Assembly: GCA_963732415.1 (NCBI GenBank)
Contig: CAVSZK010000013.1
Location: 1-60,761, forward strand
DNA: 60,761 nucleotides
Reading direction: 5' to 3'
DNA from: RPQJ01 sp963732415
Lineage (GTDB): Bacteria > Pseudomonadota > Gammaproteobacteria > Steroidobacterales > Steroidobacteraceae
Both the position numbers and the translations under genes were made by a program. The notes under the pieces were generated by a model that was not told the origin of the DNA, searched no databases, and was given only the letters and a program-made list of their open reading frames with translations. This document shows positions 15,447-24,001 of this stretch, piece after piece. Positions within the stretch are counted from its first letter, which is position 1. Each line of letters opens with the position of its first letter.

Positions 15447-17228
15447 ATGCTGCTATTCAACCCCTCCGCCTACGACGCTGCTCATTACGACGAGCCGACT
15501 CGCCGCGCACTGCTGGCCGTGCGCCGGTTCTTCGAGGCCAAGGGTCACAAAGCCCTGAAGGCGGAAAGCCACGACGCGACCTGGTATGACGATTTCCTGG
15601 AGATGATCGCCCGCGACGGCGTCTTCGCCCGGTTCGGCACGCCGGCCGCGGTCGGAACATTGACCGGCGAAACCGACGCGACGACTGCCCGCTGGGACAC
15701 CGCACGCAACAACGACCTGAGCCAGCTGCTTGCCTGGTATTCGCTCGAGCACTGGTACGCCTGGCAGGTCACCGTGCTGGGCCTGGGGCCGGTCTGGACG
15801 AGCGGGAATGCGGAGGCCAAGCGTCTGGTCGGCCAGCTGCTCGCGCGGGGCGGACTATTCGCTTTCGGACTCTCGGAGCGCGAACACGGGGCCGACATCT
15901 ACTCCACCGACATGGTGCTGACGCAGGACGGCACCGGCTGGCGCGCCAGCGGCGAGAAGTACTACATCGGCAATGGGAACTGCGCCGCCCGCGTGTCGGT
16001 GTTCGGCCGCGTACAGCGACCGGATGGACCGTCGGCGAATCCAGCCGATGATTACATGTTCTTCCTGGCCGACCCGAAGCACCCTGCATACACGCTCGTG
16101 CAGAATGTCGTGCACGGCCAGATGTATGTTTCGGAATTCCAGCTTACGGATTACCCCGTGACCCCAGCTGACGTGCTGCACACGGGCAAGGCCGCGTGGG
16201 ATGCGGCGCTCGCCACCGTGAATGTCGGCAAGGTACAGCTCGCCTGGGCCAGCATCGGGATCGCCGAACATGCATTCGTCGAGGCGATCCAGCACGCCCA
16301 CCGCAGGGTGCTCTACGGCACGCGCGTCACGGATTTTCCGCACGTGCGACGACTGCTGGCCGACGCCTACATCCGACTGGTGGCGATGAAGCTATATAGT
16401 GCGCGCTGTTCGGATTACGAGCGCAGCGCCTCAGCCGAAGACCGCCGCTTCCTGCTCTACAACCCCATCGCCAAGATGAAAGTCACCAGCGAGGGTGAGC
16501 GAGTGGTCGATCTCCTCTGGGAAGTGATCGCGGCGAAAGGATTCGAGAAGGACACGTACTTCGAGCAGGCGACACGCCACATCCGCACGCTGCCGAAACT
16601 GGAGGGGACCGTCCACGTCAATCTCGCGCTGGTGCTCAAGTTCCTGCCGGCCTTTGCCGCGGCAGGGGCCGGACAGGGCGTGAAGTACGCACCGGTGCCG
16701 GTGCGGCTCGACCCCGCCGACGACACATTCCTGTTCGCACAGGGGCCGGCGAGCGGCCTGTCGCGCATCGGCTTCCCCGACTGGCGCGGCGCCTTCGCGC
16801 GGTTCTCGCACCTGTCGAACGTCGCGACATTCATCAGCCAGGTGCAGGCTTTCGGGCAACTGATGGCAACGGCTGCGCCGCGCGGCGAGCAGGCCAGGGA
16901 CCTCGATTTCCTGCTCAATATCGGGCAGATCTTCACCCAGATCGTCTATGCGCAACTGGCCGCAGAAGCCGCCGCCCTCGCAATCGACGGCGCACCGGGC
17001 GGGACACGCGCCGGAACCACCGCCGTCTGCGCAGGTCTCGACGAGAAGCATGTCGATCGGATGTTCGGCGTATTCGTGCAGGACCTGAGCGAGTACGCAC
17101 TCGCAGTGCACGGGCAGGCGTCAGCCACCACGGAGCAACAGGCCGGCGCCATGGCGCTCATCCATCGTGCATCAGTTGATCCGGCGGCGGCCAGGTTGCA
17201 CGCCGAAATCGTCTCGTACGCAGGCTGA
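15447..17228 (+). CDS. Acyl-CoA dehydrogenase family protein
   Basis: This 593-residue flavoprotein has the acyl-CoA dehydrogenase layout: an N-terminal helical part, the beta domain with FAFGLSEREHGADIYS and GWRASGEKYYIGNGN (about residues 137-175), and a C-terminal helical domain with the long alpha segment around VNVGKVQLAWASIGIAEHAF. About 200 extra residues at the C-terminus place it with the large-subunit types rather than the 380-residue form. It would oxidise an acyl-CoA to the enoyl-CoA using FAD, but the chain length is unknown. The start is ATG 15447 with CGGAG upstream. No other fatty-acid gene is adjacent. Confidence 0.88.
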   Translation: MLLFNPSAYDAAHYDEPTRRALLAVRRFFEAKGHKALKAESHDATWYDDFLEMIARDGVFARFGTPAAVGTLTGETDATTARWDTARNNDLSQLLAWYSLEHWYAWQVTVLGLGPVWTSGNAEAKRLVGQLLARGGLFAFGLSEREHGADIYSTDMVLTQDGTGWRASGEKYYIGNGNCAARVSVFGRVQRPDGPSANPADDYMFFLADPKHPAYTLVQNVVHGQMYVSEFQLTDYPVTPADVLHTGKAAWDAALATVNVGKVQLAWASIGIAEHAFVEAIQHAHRRVLYGTRVTDFPHVRRLLADAYIRLVAMKLYSARCSDYERSASAEDRRFLLYNPIAKMKVTSEGERVVDLLWEVIAAKGFEKDTYFEQATRHIRTLPKLEGTVHVNLALVLKFLPAFAAAGAGQGVKYAPVPVRLDPADDTFLFAQGPASGLSRIGFPDWRGAFARFSHLSNVATFISQVQAFGQLMATAAPRGEQARDLDFLLNIGQIFTQIVYAQLAAEAAALAIDGAPGGTRAGTTAVCAGLDEKHVDRMFGVFVQDLSEYALAVHGQASATTEQQAGAMALIHRASVDPAAARLHAEIVSYAG

Positions 17229-17407
17229 CCGGTCGTTGAAATCACTGCAGGACGGAGCACCGTAGAGCACGTGCTGTGACTTCACTCGCAGCCATGCCGG
17301 CCTACTCGCGAACTTGGCGTTCCCGCGATTCCTGTCGGCGGGAAGGTAGCCTTGACGGACTATTCGTGTGCGCGGGTCGGCGCGCAGTGTTGCTGATTGA
17401 ACGTAAC

Positions 17408-18247
17408 CTACTTGCGCCAGCGCTCATAGGCGATGGGGACCAACAGGGCGGCGAGCAGGTAGAGCAGGACCGTCCCGACGATGGTCGACTCGTGCTCCGG
17501 AAAAGCGCCCGAGGCGAGCAGGAGCGCGATGGCTGGGTGCCGGGAGACCGTGGCCGAGGCGAGCGCTCCTCGGTTGCCCGCATCCGGGCCGCCGAGCAGG
17601 TGCCCGACGAGCAGGCCAAACGCGATGACGAGCAAGGTGACGACGAACGTGCCTTGGCCGATCACCCCCAGGATCGCCCGGCCATGAACGACGAGGAGGG
17701 CCACCGCGCCGAGAAGGAGGACCACCATGCCCACCCGGTCGGCAAGGGCCCCAAGCCGCGGCGCGGCATCCGGCCAGAGGCGGGCGAGCCCGATGCCGAG
17801 GGCCAGCGGGGCCGCGACCGTGATGAGAAGCACCTTCTCCACGGCCAGGGGATCCAGGGCGGTCTCCACTCCGAACACCCGGTAGACGATCCAGATCATC
17901 AGCGGCACGACCAGCAGGGCGACGACGGATGAAAGGACCTGCAGGCCCATGACGTAGTCGGCCTGGCCGCCGACCGCGGTTCCCTTCTTGGCCCACGGAG
18001 GCAGCACGGGCGAGACCGCGTACGCCAGCAGCACCGCGCCTACGCCCTCCCGGAGCGGCAGGAGCCACGCCAGCAGGAGCACGAAGGCGGGCAGCACCAC
18101 GTACATCGCCAGCATGGCGCGAAGGGCCAGCGCCGGCCTCCGCAGCAGCAGCAGTGGCTGCTCCAGGTGCGCTCGGATGCCGATGGCAACCACGAGCAGC
18201 ACCACACCCAGCAGCAGCACCAGCTTGAGGATCGTCGCAGGATTCAT
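17408..18247 (-). CDS. BASS-family sodium-dependent transporter
   Basis: The protein is 279 residues with about eight to nine membrane segments and the bile acid:sodium symporter signature region AVLLAYAVSPVLPPWAKK (about residues 70-90), which holds the sodium site. It would carry an organic anion with sodium across the inner membrane. The substrate is not deducible. A usual GGAG precedes the ATG. It lies alone between the acyl-CoA dehydrogenase and a DUF1214 fragment, convergent with the dehydrogenase gene. Confidence 0.8.
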   Translation of the reverse strand: MNPATILKLVLLLGVVLLVVAIGIRAHLEQPLLLLRRPALALRAMLAMYVVLPAFVLLLAWLLPLREGVGAVLLAYAVSPVLPPWAKKGTAVGGQADYVMGLQVLSSVVALLVVPLMIWIVYRVFGVETALDPLAVEKVLLITVAAPLALGIGLARLWPDAAPRLGALADRVGMVVLLLGAVALLVVHGRAILGVIGQGTFVVTLLVIAFGLLVGHLLGGPDAGNRGALASATVSRHPAIALLLASGAFPEHESTIVGTVLLYLLAALLVPIAYERWRK

Positions 18248-18394
18248 GGCTTCTCTACTCCGTCAGCAGAACGGACCCACCCGCAGCATGATACTGATGA
18301 TCGTCGGCACGGGGCGGTTCCGCAATCCGGCGCGGCGAAAGCCCGCGCCGGGGACGGACACCGAACGAATGCGCCGGCGATGCGGTAAGGAGCG

Positions 18395-18560
18395 GTTCAC
18401 TTCACGGGTTTGGCCGCAGGTCTCCACCGATCCGAAATACACGGTGAACGTGCCGTCCGCATTCAGCTTCGCATTGGGCGAATTGACGATGTTGTTTTCG
18501 CTCTTCATGAAGCCATCGTTGCCATACACGGAGATGGACCAGGTCGACGTGAAGTTCGGC
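18395..18560 (-). pseudogene. DUF1214 fragment, remnant of a third DUF1254/DUF1214 gene
   Basis: The reverse frame reads FTSTWSISVYGNDGFMKSEN, NIVNSPNAKLNADGTFTVYF and GSVETCG, the core of the DUF1214 C-terminal domain. No DUF1254 part precedes it and the end is scrambled. It resembles the lipoprotein-type family member at 31823-33298 more in style than the gene at 4120. It indicates that this family was present at least three times in the window. Confidence 0.6.
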
Positions 18561-18632
18561 TTCGTGGCGAGACACCGAGGGGCCTGGCCGGACGGGGGGC
18601 TGTATGAATACCACGTGATACGTTTACGGTAG

Positions 18633-18716
18633 ATATTCATATCAAAAACTGATACGAATATGCGTTGTAATCGTTTCAAGCAGCGCTGTATCGTGTAATC
18701 GAATCATAGGATTATA
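18633..18716. promoter_or_regulatory. AT-rich dyads upstream of the fic gene
   Basis: ATATTCATATC (18633-18643) and GATACGAATAT (18651-18661) are inverted arms with one mismatch and a 7-base gap. TGTAATCG occurs at 18666-18673 and 18694-18701, and the second copy forms a dyad with GATTATA (18710-18716). The block is far more AT-rich than its surroundings and ends 6 bp before the start at 18722. It is probably the promoter and operator of the fic gene. Confidence 0.5.
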
Positions 18717-18721
18717 CAAAT

Positions 18722-19876
18722 ATGGATCCCGTCCGCTGGGTTTGGCAGGCCCCGAGCTGGCCGAAGTTCACATTTGATACGGCCCGATTGGTGCAGCTCC
18801 TGGCGCTTGCCCGTCAAGAAGCCGGTGCACTCTTTGGTGCCGCTGCCGCCGTGGGGCTCGAGGAGCGTACCGAACTCGAGCGAGAAGTCTGGGCCAAGGA
18901 GGCTGTGGCCACTGCGGCCATCGAGGGGGAGGTCCTCGATCTGGCCGCTGTGCGCTCTTCGGTCGCGCGTCGTCTCGGACTCGCTCATGGTGGGCCGGGC
19001 GTCCCGCGCAACGTCGAGGGTCTGTTGGATGTAATGGAGAACGCAGCCGACGACTGGGAGCAACCACTCTCACAGAAACGACTGTGTGCCTGGCAAGCCG
19101 CTCTCTTTCCAGGCGGGGTCAGCATCCGGGACGTACTCCTGGGCGAATACCGCAGCAGCGCTGACCCAATGCAGATCGTGAGTGGTCCGCACGGCCGCGA
19201 AACCGTTCACTACGAAGCAGTTCCAGGTGCCGCGGTCCGCGCCGAAATGCAGCTGTTCGTCGACTGGTTCAATCGCCGCGAGCCGCTCGATGGTCTGCTT
19301 CGTGCGGGGCTTGTCCACGTTTGGTTCGAGTCGGTTCATCCGTTCGAGGATGGCAACGGCCGCGTCGGGCGTGCAGTTGTTGACTTGGCGCTCGCGCAGG
19401 ACTTGCGCCGCTCAAGCCGCCTATTGGGGCTCTCGGCGGCTATGCGCCGTCAGCAGGACGCGTACTACGACGCGCTCAACGCGGCACAGCGCGGAGATGG
19501 AGATATCACCGCTTGGCTCGAGTGGTTCCTGAACACCTACATCGAAGCCTGTCACAGCAGCACCCTGCTGATCCGCGATGCGCTTGCACGCGCCCGCTTC
19601 TGGGCGGATCACCGTGCCGTTGCCTTGAACGACATGCAGCGCCGCGTGTTGAGCAAGATGCTTGAAGCAGGCCCCGGACAATTCGACGGCGGCCTTACGG
19701 CCCGCAAGTACATGGTGATCGCCGGTACCACGCGCGTCACGGCGTCACGCCACCTGGCCGACCTGCTTGAGAAGGGATTGATCGCGCGCGCCGAAGGGTC
19801 GGCGGGCCGATCGACCAGGTACGACCTTGCAATCCCGGGCTGGGAATGGCGGCCACCTGGTCGGCGCACGGCGTAA
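18722..19876 (+). CDS. Fic-family protein (class II, N-terminal inhibitory helix) with DUF4172
   Basis: The 384-residue protein has three parts. An N-terminal DUF4172-like segment holds WVWQAPSWPKF (residues 6-16). The Fic domain has HPFEDGNGR at 206-214, which matches the full HPFx(D/E)GNGR consensus needed for AMP transfer. A C-terminal winged helix (about 325-370) carries TTRVTASRHLADLLEKGLIA. TAAIEG at 64-69 fits the (S/T)xxxE(G/N) inhibitory motif, placed before the Fic core as in class II proteins. Family members transfer AMP to hydroxyl groups of target proteins. The winged helix suggests autoregulation through the dyads in front. No separate antitoxin is needed or seen. Confidence 0.9.
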   Translation: MDPVRWVWQAPSWPKFTFDTARLVQLLALARQEAGALFGAAAAVGLEERTELEREVWAKEAVATAAIEGEVLDLAAVRSSVARRLGLAHGGPGVPRNVEGLLDVMENAADDWEQPLSQKRLCAWQAALFPGGVSIRDVLLGEYRSSADPMQIVSGPHGRETVHYEAVPGAAVRAEMQLFVDWFNRREPLDGLLRAGLVHVWFESVHPFEDGNGRVGRAVVDLALAQDLRRSSRLLGLSAAMRRQQDAYYDALNAAQRGDGDITAWLEWFLNTYIEACHSSTLLIRDALARARFWADHRAVALNDMQRRVLSKMLEAGPGQFDGGLTARKYMVIAGTTRVTASRHLADLLEKGLIARAEGSAGRSTRYDLAIPGWEWRPPGRRTA

Positions 19877-19970
19877 GGCGCTTCCTGGCGCTTCAACGCC
19901 CATTTCCACACCTGGCGCCGCGCCAAGGCCGCCGACAACTCTCTGATTTGTCGAAGAGACAGAGCGGGTT

Positions 19971-20001
19971 CACGTGGGTTCGATTCCCATCACCCGCTCC
20001 A
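19971..20001 (+). repeat. 3' end of tRNA-Gly, third att-like copy
   Basis: These 31 bases are identical to 5933-5963, including the T-arm, acceptor strand and CCA. No upstream tRNA body is present. The DNA after it resembles the DNA after 1-15 (the lysR 3' end), so the two copies head the same kind of module. Confidence 0.8.
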
Positions 20002-20037
20002 ATTCTTCGCCGGACCGGTCGACAGAGTGACGGTGCC

Positions 20038-20508
20038 TCACTTGCTCCGCTTGTCTCGCCTCTTCGGAGAGGCCACGTTGCCCGGGACCGCACGCGGCGG
20101 CAAGCGCGCGCGCCATCGCTTCTCGAGCATCGCGTCTTCCGCCAGGCTCGCCGCGTGGGCGGCGCGCAGGGCCGCCAGAAACGCTGTGGCCGCCGGGCTG
20201 GTAGAGCGGTGACGCAATTTCATGAATGCCCAGTTGCTCCGCATCCAGCTCTCGTGAAGGACGGGCACGACGCGGCGCTGTTCGAGCTCGCGCTTCACCT
20301 GTCCGAGAGAGACCAGCATCACGGCGTCGGATCCGATCACCGTGTCGACGGCGAGTGGGATCGTAGGGCAGTCAATCGCGGGAACGGGGAGCGAAAGCCC
20401 AGCGGTTGAGGAAGTGCCCAGTGCGTCGAGGAATGTCTTGAGTACCCGCGGAGGCAGGCGGGAAACCTGCACCAGCGGAGGCAAAGATCGAGCAGGCTCG
20501 CGGACCAA
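20038..20508 (-). pseudogene. LysR C-terminal fragment, diverged copy of the gene at 50-1069
   Basis: About 145 codons match the C-terminal half of the LysR at 50-1069 (SRLPPRVLK, AIDCPTIPLAVDTVIGSDAV, RRVVPVLHESWMRSNWAFMK), with many silent and some amino-acid changes, so the two are diverged, not recent, copies. The N-terminal half with the helix-turn-helix is gone. At 20472-20475 the homology switches, over a shared CCAG, to the 31-bp block found after the DUF1254 gene (5592-5622). This looks like a deletion of the lysR front, the sulfatase and the DUF1254 gene from a second module. Confidence 0.8.
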
Positions 20509-20546
20509 CAGTGAGTCGTGGCGCGAGTCACTGAGTAAAGGCTCAA

Positions 20547-20718
20547 GGTATTAGCGCAATTGCCGGGAGCAGCGGTCTCGGCCGGGAAAGCCTGTACAAG
20601 GCGCTGACGCCTGGAGCAAGGCCGCGCTACGACACGGTGCTCTAGGTCCTGCAGGGTCTCGGCGTAAAGTTTTCAGTGTCTGCAGCCTGCTCGCCGCTGT
20701 TGCCGCCGACCTCCCTTT
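20547..20718 (+). pseudogene. HigA-like antitoxin fragment with internal stop
   Basis: The frame reads ISAIAGSSGLGRESLYKALT and PGARPRYDTVL, then a TAG at 20643-20645, then VLQGLGVKFSVSA. It follows the helix-turn-helix half of HigA-type antidote proteins closely (compare SDIAKSTGLAREALYKAL at 6357-6662), but the DNA differs in about a third of positions. There is no N-terminal half and no toxin. It occupies the same place relative to the lysR module as the HigBA pair does after the first module. Confidence 0.65.
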
Positions 20719-20722
20719 GAGG

Positions 20723-21901
20723 TCAGCCCCTGCCGCAGTACCTGTTGAAGGCCCGGCGCTGGCCAATGGCGGAGCCGCAGAAACTTGCTCTTCTGGCATC
20801 CCTGTTGTCGCTGACGTTGTCGAACAATGGCTCCATCCAATCCTGCAATCCCTCAAACATGTCATTGGCCGCATCGATGGCGTTGGTCGCCCGATCAAAA
20901 TCGGGAAGATCAGTCAATCGGTTGCAGAGGGCATCGACTCTTGGCCTCCGAGCGCGGATTTCCCCAGAGATTCCCAGCTCATCGCAGGTCACAGGGCCCT
21001 TACCTCCCTTCAGGTCGGGCAGCCTGTCGAGAATCTGCTCCGGCTCGTTCAGGACATTGCTCACTCCGACAGGCAGTTCCATCGTCGCCAGCAGCTCCCG
21101 GATCTTCCCGTCCCCAAACAATGAGAACCCCTGGGACCCCGCACTGAGTCCACTGTCCAGCAATTGCTCCCCGGCATCGTCCGCTCGGTCAAATTCGCTC
21201 TCCGCCTCTTCGTCAGATTGCGCCATCTCAAACTGGCCGGTCAGCTCCATCTTGCGTTGCAGTGCGGCCGTTCGCTGATTGCCAGGCACCCGAACGGCCG
21301 CATAGTTGATGATGCGGCCGGCTCGCCGCTGGAATTTTCCTTGCGCGAAGAATCCGTTGTCGAGCCTGACATTGATGTCAGATTCAATCTGTGTGAGCCG
21401 CGCCTCATCCTCGGGCGTCAGCATGACGGGAACATCAACACAGATTTCCATCCCGCGGCCAAGACTTCCAGCGATACCGACCGTGGCTTCCGACGGAAGA
21501 ATCCCGGTGGGCCATTCGACGTTTGCTTTGGCATTCGCCCACAAGACCTGTGGCCAACCTGCACCCAATTTCCCATCGTTATAGATTGCCACGCCATATC
21601 CTGCGCCAAGTTCCAGCCCGCGGCCTTGCGAGATGCAGAAACTCGCTGTTGCCGACGGTCCCGCAGCTTGGGTTAACTGCGCGCTCTGGCCTGCCAATTG
21701 CGCGTTCGTGCTCGCCAATTGCGCGTCCATGGCGTCGAGTCGCTCCAGGATGAGATTCAGCTTCTTATTGTCGTTGTCGGCGTACGAAGGCGCGCAACTC
21801 ACTACTGAGAACGAACCGAGCATCATTCCTACAACTAGAATTGCGGCTCTAGCCAAAGTCTTCCCTGCGCCGCTGAGAATTGCCGAAAGATTTCTCTTCA
21901 T
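20723..21901 (-). CDS. Orphan exported protein, probable lipoprotein with coiled coil
   Basis: The 392-residue product is not recognised. It has an N-terminal export signal with a possible lipobox (FSVVSC, about residues 31-36), a heptad-like segment rich in Gln, Leu and Ala (about 47-75: LERLDAMDAQLASTNAQLAG), a beta-rich middle and a C-terminal region with several Cys. ATG 21901 is chosen over the longer frame because a G-rich ribosome binding site lies directly upstream and the signal peptide begins there. The DNA is less GC-rich than its neighbours, which hints at acquired origin. It sits next to the second island remnant. Confidence 0.65.
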   Translation of the reverse strand: MKRNLSAILSGAGKTLARAAILVVGMMLGSFSVVSCAPSYADNDNKKLNLILERLDAMDAQLASTNAQLAGQSAQLTQAAGPSATASFCISQGRGLELGAGYGVAIYNDGKLGAGWPQVLWANAKANVEWPTGILPSEATVGIAGSLGRGMEICVDVPVMLTPEDEARLTQIESDINVRLDNGFFAQGKFQRRAGRIINYAAVRVPGNQRTAALQRKMELTGQFEMAQSDEEAESEFDRADDAGEQLLDSGLSAGSQGFSLFGDGKIRELLATMELPVGVSNVLNEPEQILDRLPDLKGGKGPVTCDELGISGEIRARRPRVDALCNRLTDLPDFDRATNAIDAANDMFEGLQDWMEPLFDNVSDNRDARRASFCGSAIGQRRAFNRYCGRG

Positions 21902-22188
21902 TGTGTAGCCCCCCCTGAATCGCCGTACCCCGCGCCTGTCGTAGTCGGTTTCGCATTGGATGTTCACGCTCTGAAGGCGACGTGCGCATACGAACGTTTT
22001 GGAAAGACCATACTCATCTATTCGACGCTGTCAATGTTGCGGCATCGGGTCGCCAGCCGACGTCTTGTTGCGCTGCGAGATGATGACCGCTCTGGGTTTT
22101 CTCGGTCCTGGAGGGTCTGCTCTCGGGACCAGGAAAGGGGGGGCGCTCGCGTTGCGATTTCGCGGTCCTGCGGTGCCCGATGGAGGCG

Positions 22189-22818
22189 TCAGCGTCTGGC
22201 GAACTCTGCAACCGGGATCAGCACTTCGTTGCGGCGCAGGAACCAGGGCGTGAAGGGAGGATTGTAGCGGGCGAGGACCGCGTCGCCGCGCGCGACAAGG
22301 CCGCGGGCCTTTATCCGTTCGCGAAGCAGCGTTTCGTTTTGCCGATAGTTGGCGACTGTCCAGCGGCCCGAGTAGCGCCAGCAGGCAATGACTTGGGCCG
22401 GCACCTCGCGAATCTGGATCGTGGGGTCCAGCGGCTTCGGTGCTGTTGCGAGCGTGTAGGTGGACGGCAGCGTGAAGGCGACCAGGAAAGTGCGACCGTC
22501 GACGACCTGCGAGACCGGTGCTGTCATCGCGATCTTCTCGCCGCGCGATTGGGTCACGGGTGCGGTCATGGCGATCTTCTGCTGCGCGACGTTGTTGCCG
22601 CTGATGTAGCGGAACAGGCGTTGGAAGGCGACGCTACCGGCGTCCTCGAAGCGGGCTTCGACCCGAGTCTGGGCGACGATATAGGGTGCGTATTCGCGCA
22701 GCTCGAATCTGCCGTCCTCCTCGAGCACCTGAAAGCCTGGTTCCTCGGTGGCCATGGCGGTTGAAATCGTGAGCACGGCGACGGCAGCGACGAACGACGC
22801 GGCCCCCAGCGCATGCAC
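22189..22818 (-). CDS. SOUL-family heme-binding protein, exported
   Basis: The product is 209 residues with a signal peptide (to about residue 23, STAMATEEPGF) and a SOUL/HBP fold: FELREYAPYIVAQTRVE near the front, FRYISGNNVAQQKIAMTAPV in the middle, and FTPWFLRRNEVLIPV at the end. The IAMTAPV segment occurs twice (about residues 82-88 and 96-102), a normal feature of the family. SOUL proteins bind heme or porphyrin. No heme biosynthesis gene is adjacent. The gene is divergent from ppk2. Confidence 0.88.
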   Translation of the reverse strand: MHALGAASFVAAVAVLTISTAMATEEPGFQVLEEDGRFELREYAPYIVAQTRVEARFEDAGSVAFQRLFRYISGNNVAQQKIAMTAPVTQSRGEKIAMTAPVSQVVDGRTFLVAFTLPSTYTLATAPKPLDPTIQIREVPAQVIACWRYSGRWTVANYRQNETLLRERIKARGLVARGDAVLARYNPPFTPWFLRRNEVLIPVAEFARR

Positions 22819-23071
22819 GATCTCGTCTCCTGAGTTTAAGCGGACGCGGCGCCGCGTCGCAGATTATCGCATCTGCGGCCCGGTGCGCCCGTGGACAACG
22901 GGAAGACTGTTTGAGGTAACGTGGCCGAGAAGTGTTGCAATGAAACGAGGGCGGCATGAAAGCGTTTCGCACAAGCGGTCATAGAACTGTGCAGCAGGAG
23001 CACATGGTTCGGAAGCACCTGGCTTTCGACTTCCTCGATCCGGCGCACCAGCAAGCATCGAGGTACCAGAT

Positions 23072-23941
23072 ATGAAAATAGACTGCGGAGACCTTTGCGT
23101 GCCGGCCGGCAAAAAGGTCAACCTGAAAAAGTGGCCGACACTGGTGAAACCGGTCTACAAGTCGAAGAAGGCGTACGCAAAACTCCTCGAGAAACACGTC
23201 GAGGAGTTGAGTTCACTGCAGCGCCTTCACTACGCCTCAAACCGCTATGCGTTGCTGCTGATCTTTCAGGCGATGGATGCGGCTGGAAAGGACGGTGCTA
23301 TCCGGCACGTGATGTCCGGCGTCAACCCACAGGGCTGCCAGGTATACAGTTTCAAACATCCCACCGCAGCCGAACTGGAGCACGATTTCCTGTGGCGCAC
23401 TACGCGCTGCCTGCCGGAACGCGGCCAGATCGGCATCTTCAACCGCTCCTATTATGAGGAGGTCCTGATCGTTCGCGTGCACCCTGAAATCCTTCACGGC
23501 GAAGGCCTGCCGTCTGCGTTGCCTGATGAACAATCCATCTGGCAGGAGCGGTATCGGTCAATCGTTGACCTGGAAAACCACCTCCATCGCAACGGAACCT
23601 TGATCATCAAGTTCTTTCTGCACCTTTCAAAGGAAGAACAGCGGAAGCGATTCCTTGATCGCATCGATGATCCGGACAAGAACTGGAAGTTCAGTGACGC
23701 CGACGTCGAGGAGCGGAAGTACTGGGACCAGTACATGACGGCCTACGGGGAGTGCTTGAGTGCGACGAGCACGCAGAACGCGCCCTGGTACATCGTTCCG
23801 GCGGATGACAAGGAGAATGCTCGACTTATCGTGTCCGCGATCATCCTCGAAAAGTTCAATGCTCTAAAGATGGAGTATCCCAGGACCAGCGCGATGCGCC
23901 GGCAGGAGTTGGCATCGATCCGCGAGCAGCTGGAGAAGTAA
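23072..23941 (+). CDS. ppk2: Polyphosphate kinase 2
   Basis: This 289-residue PPK2 has the Walker A QAMDAAGKDGAIRHVMSG (from residue 66), a lid-like region after EHDFLWRTTRCLPERGQI, and the Walker B-type FNRSYYEEVLIVRVHP. It transfers phosphate between polyphosphate and nucleoside phosphates in the cytoplasm. The single-domain length excludes the two-domain type; the subclass (AMP, ADP or both) cannot be set from sequence by eye. The start is ATG 23072. No PPX or PPK1 is nearby. Confidence 0.92.
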   Translation: MKIDCGDLCVPAGKKVNLKKWPTLVKPVYKSKKAYAKLLEKHVEELSSLQRLHYASNRYALLLIFQAMDAAGKDGAIRHVMSGVNPQGCQVYSFKHPTAAELEHDFLWRTTRCLPERGQIGIFNRSYYEEVLIVRVHPEILHGEGLPSALPDEQSIWQERYRSIVDLENHLHRNGTLIIKFFLHLSKEEQRKRFLDRIDDPDKNWKFSDADVEERKYWDQYMTAYGECLSATSTQNAPWYIVPADDKENARLIVSAIILEKFNALKMEYPRTSAMRRQELASIREQLEK

Positions 23942-24001
23942 GGCCTGAAGGCCGATGGGACGAGCGCCAGGCTCCGCGAGCGTTCGTCGGCGGTGTTGCT
24001 G

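Noticed and set aside
19920..20001. Possible complete tRNA before the third repeat
   Set aside because: A CTCTG/CAGAG stem is present, but there is no acceptor 5' strand or D-arm and no proper anticodon loop, so only the 3' end is real.
23943..23954. Short hairpin GGCC-TGAA-GGCC after ppk2
   Set aside because: The stem is only four base pairs and no T-run follows, too weak to call a terminator.
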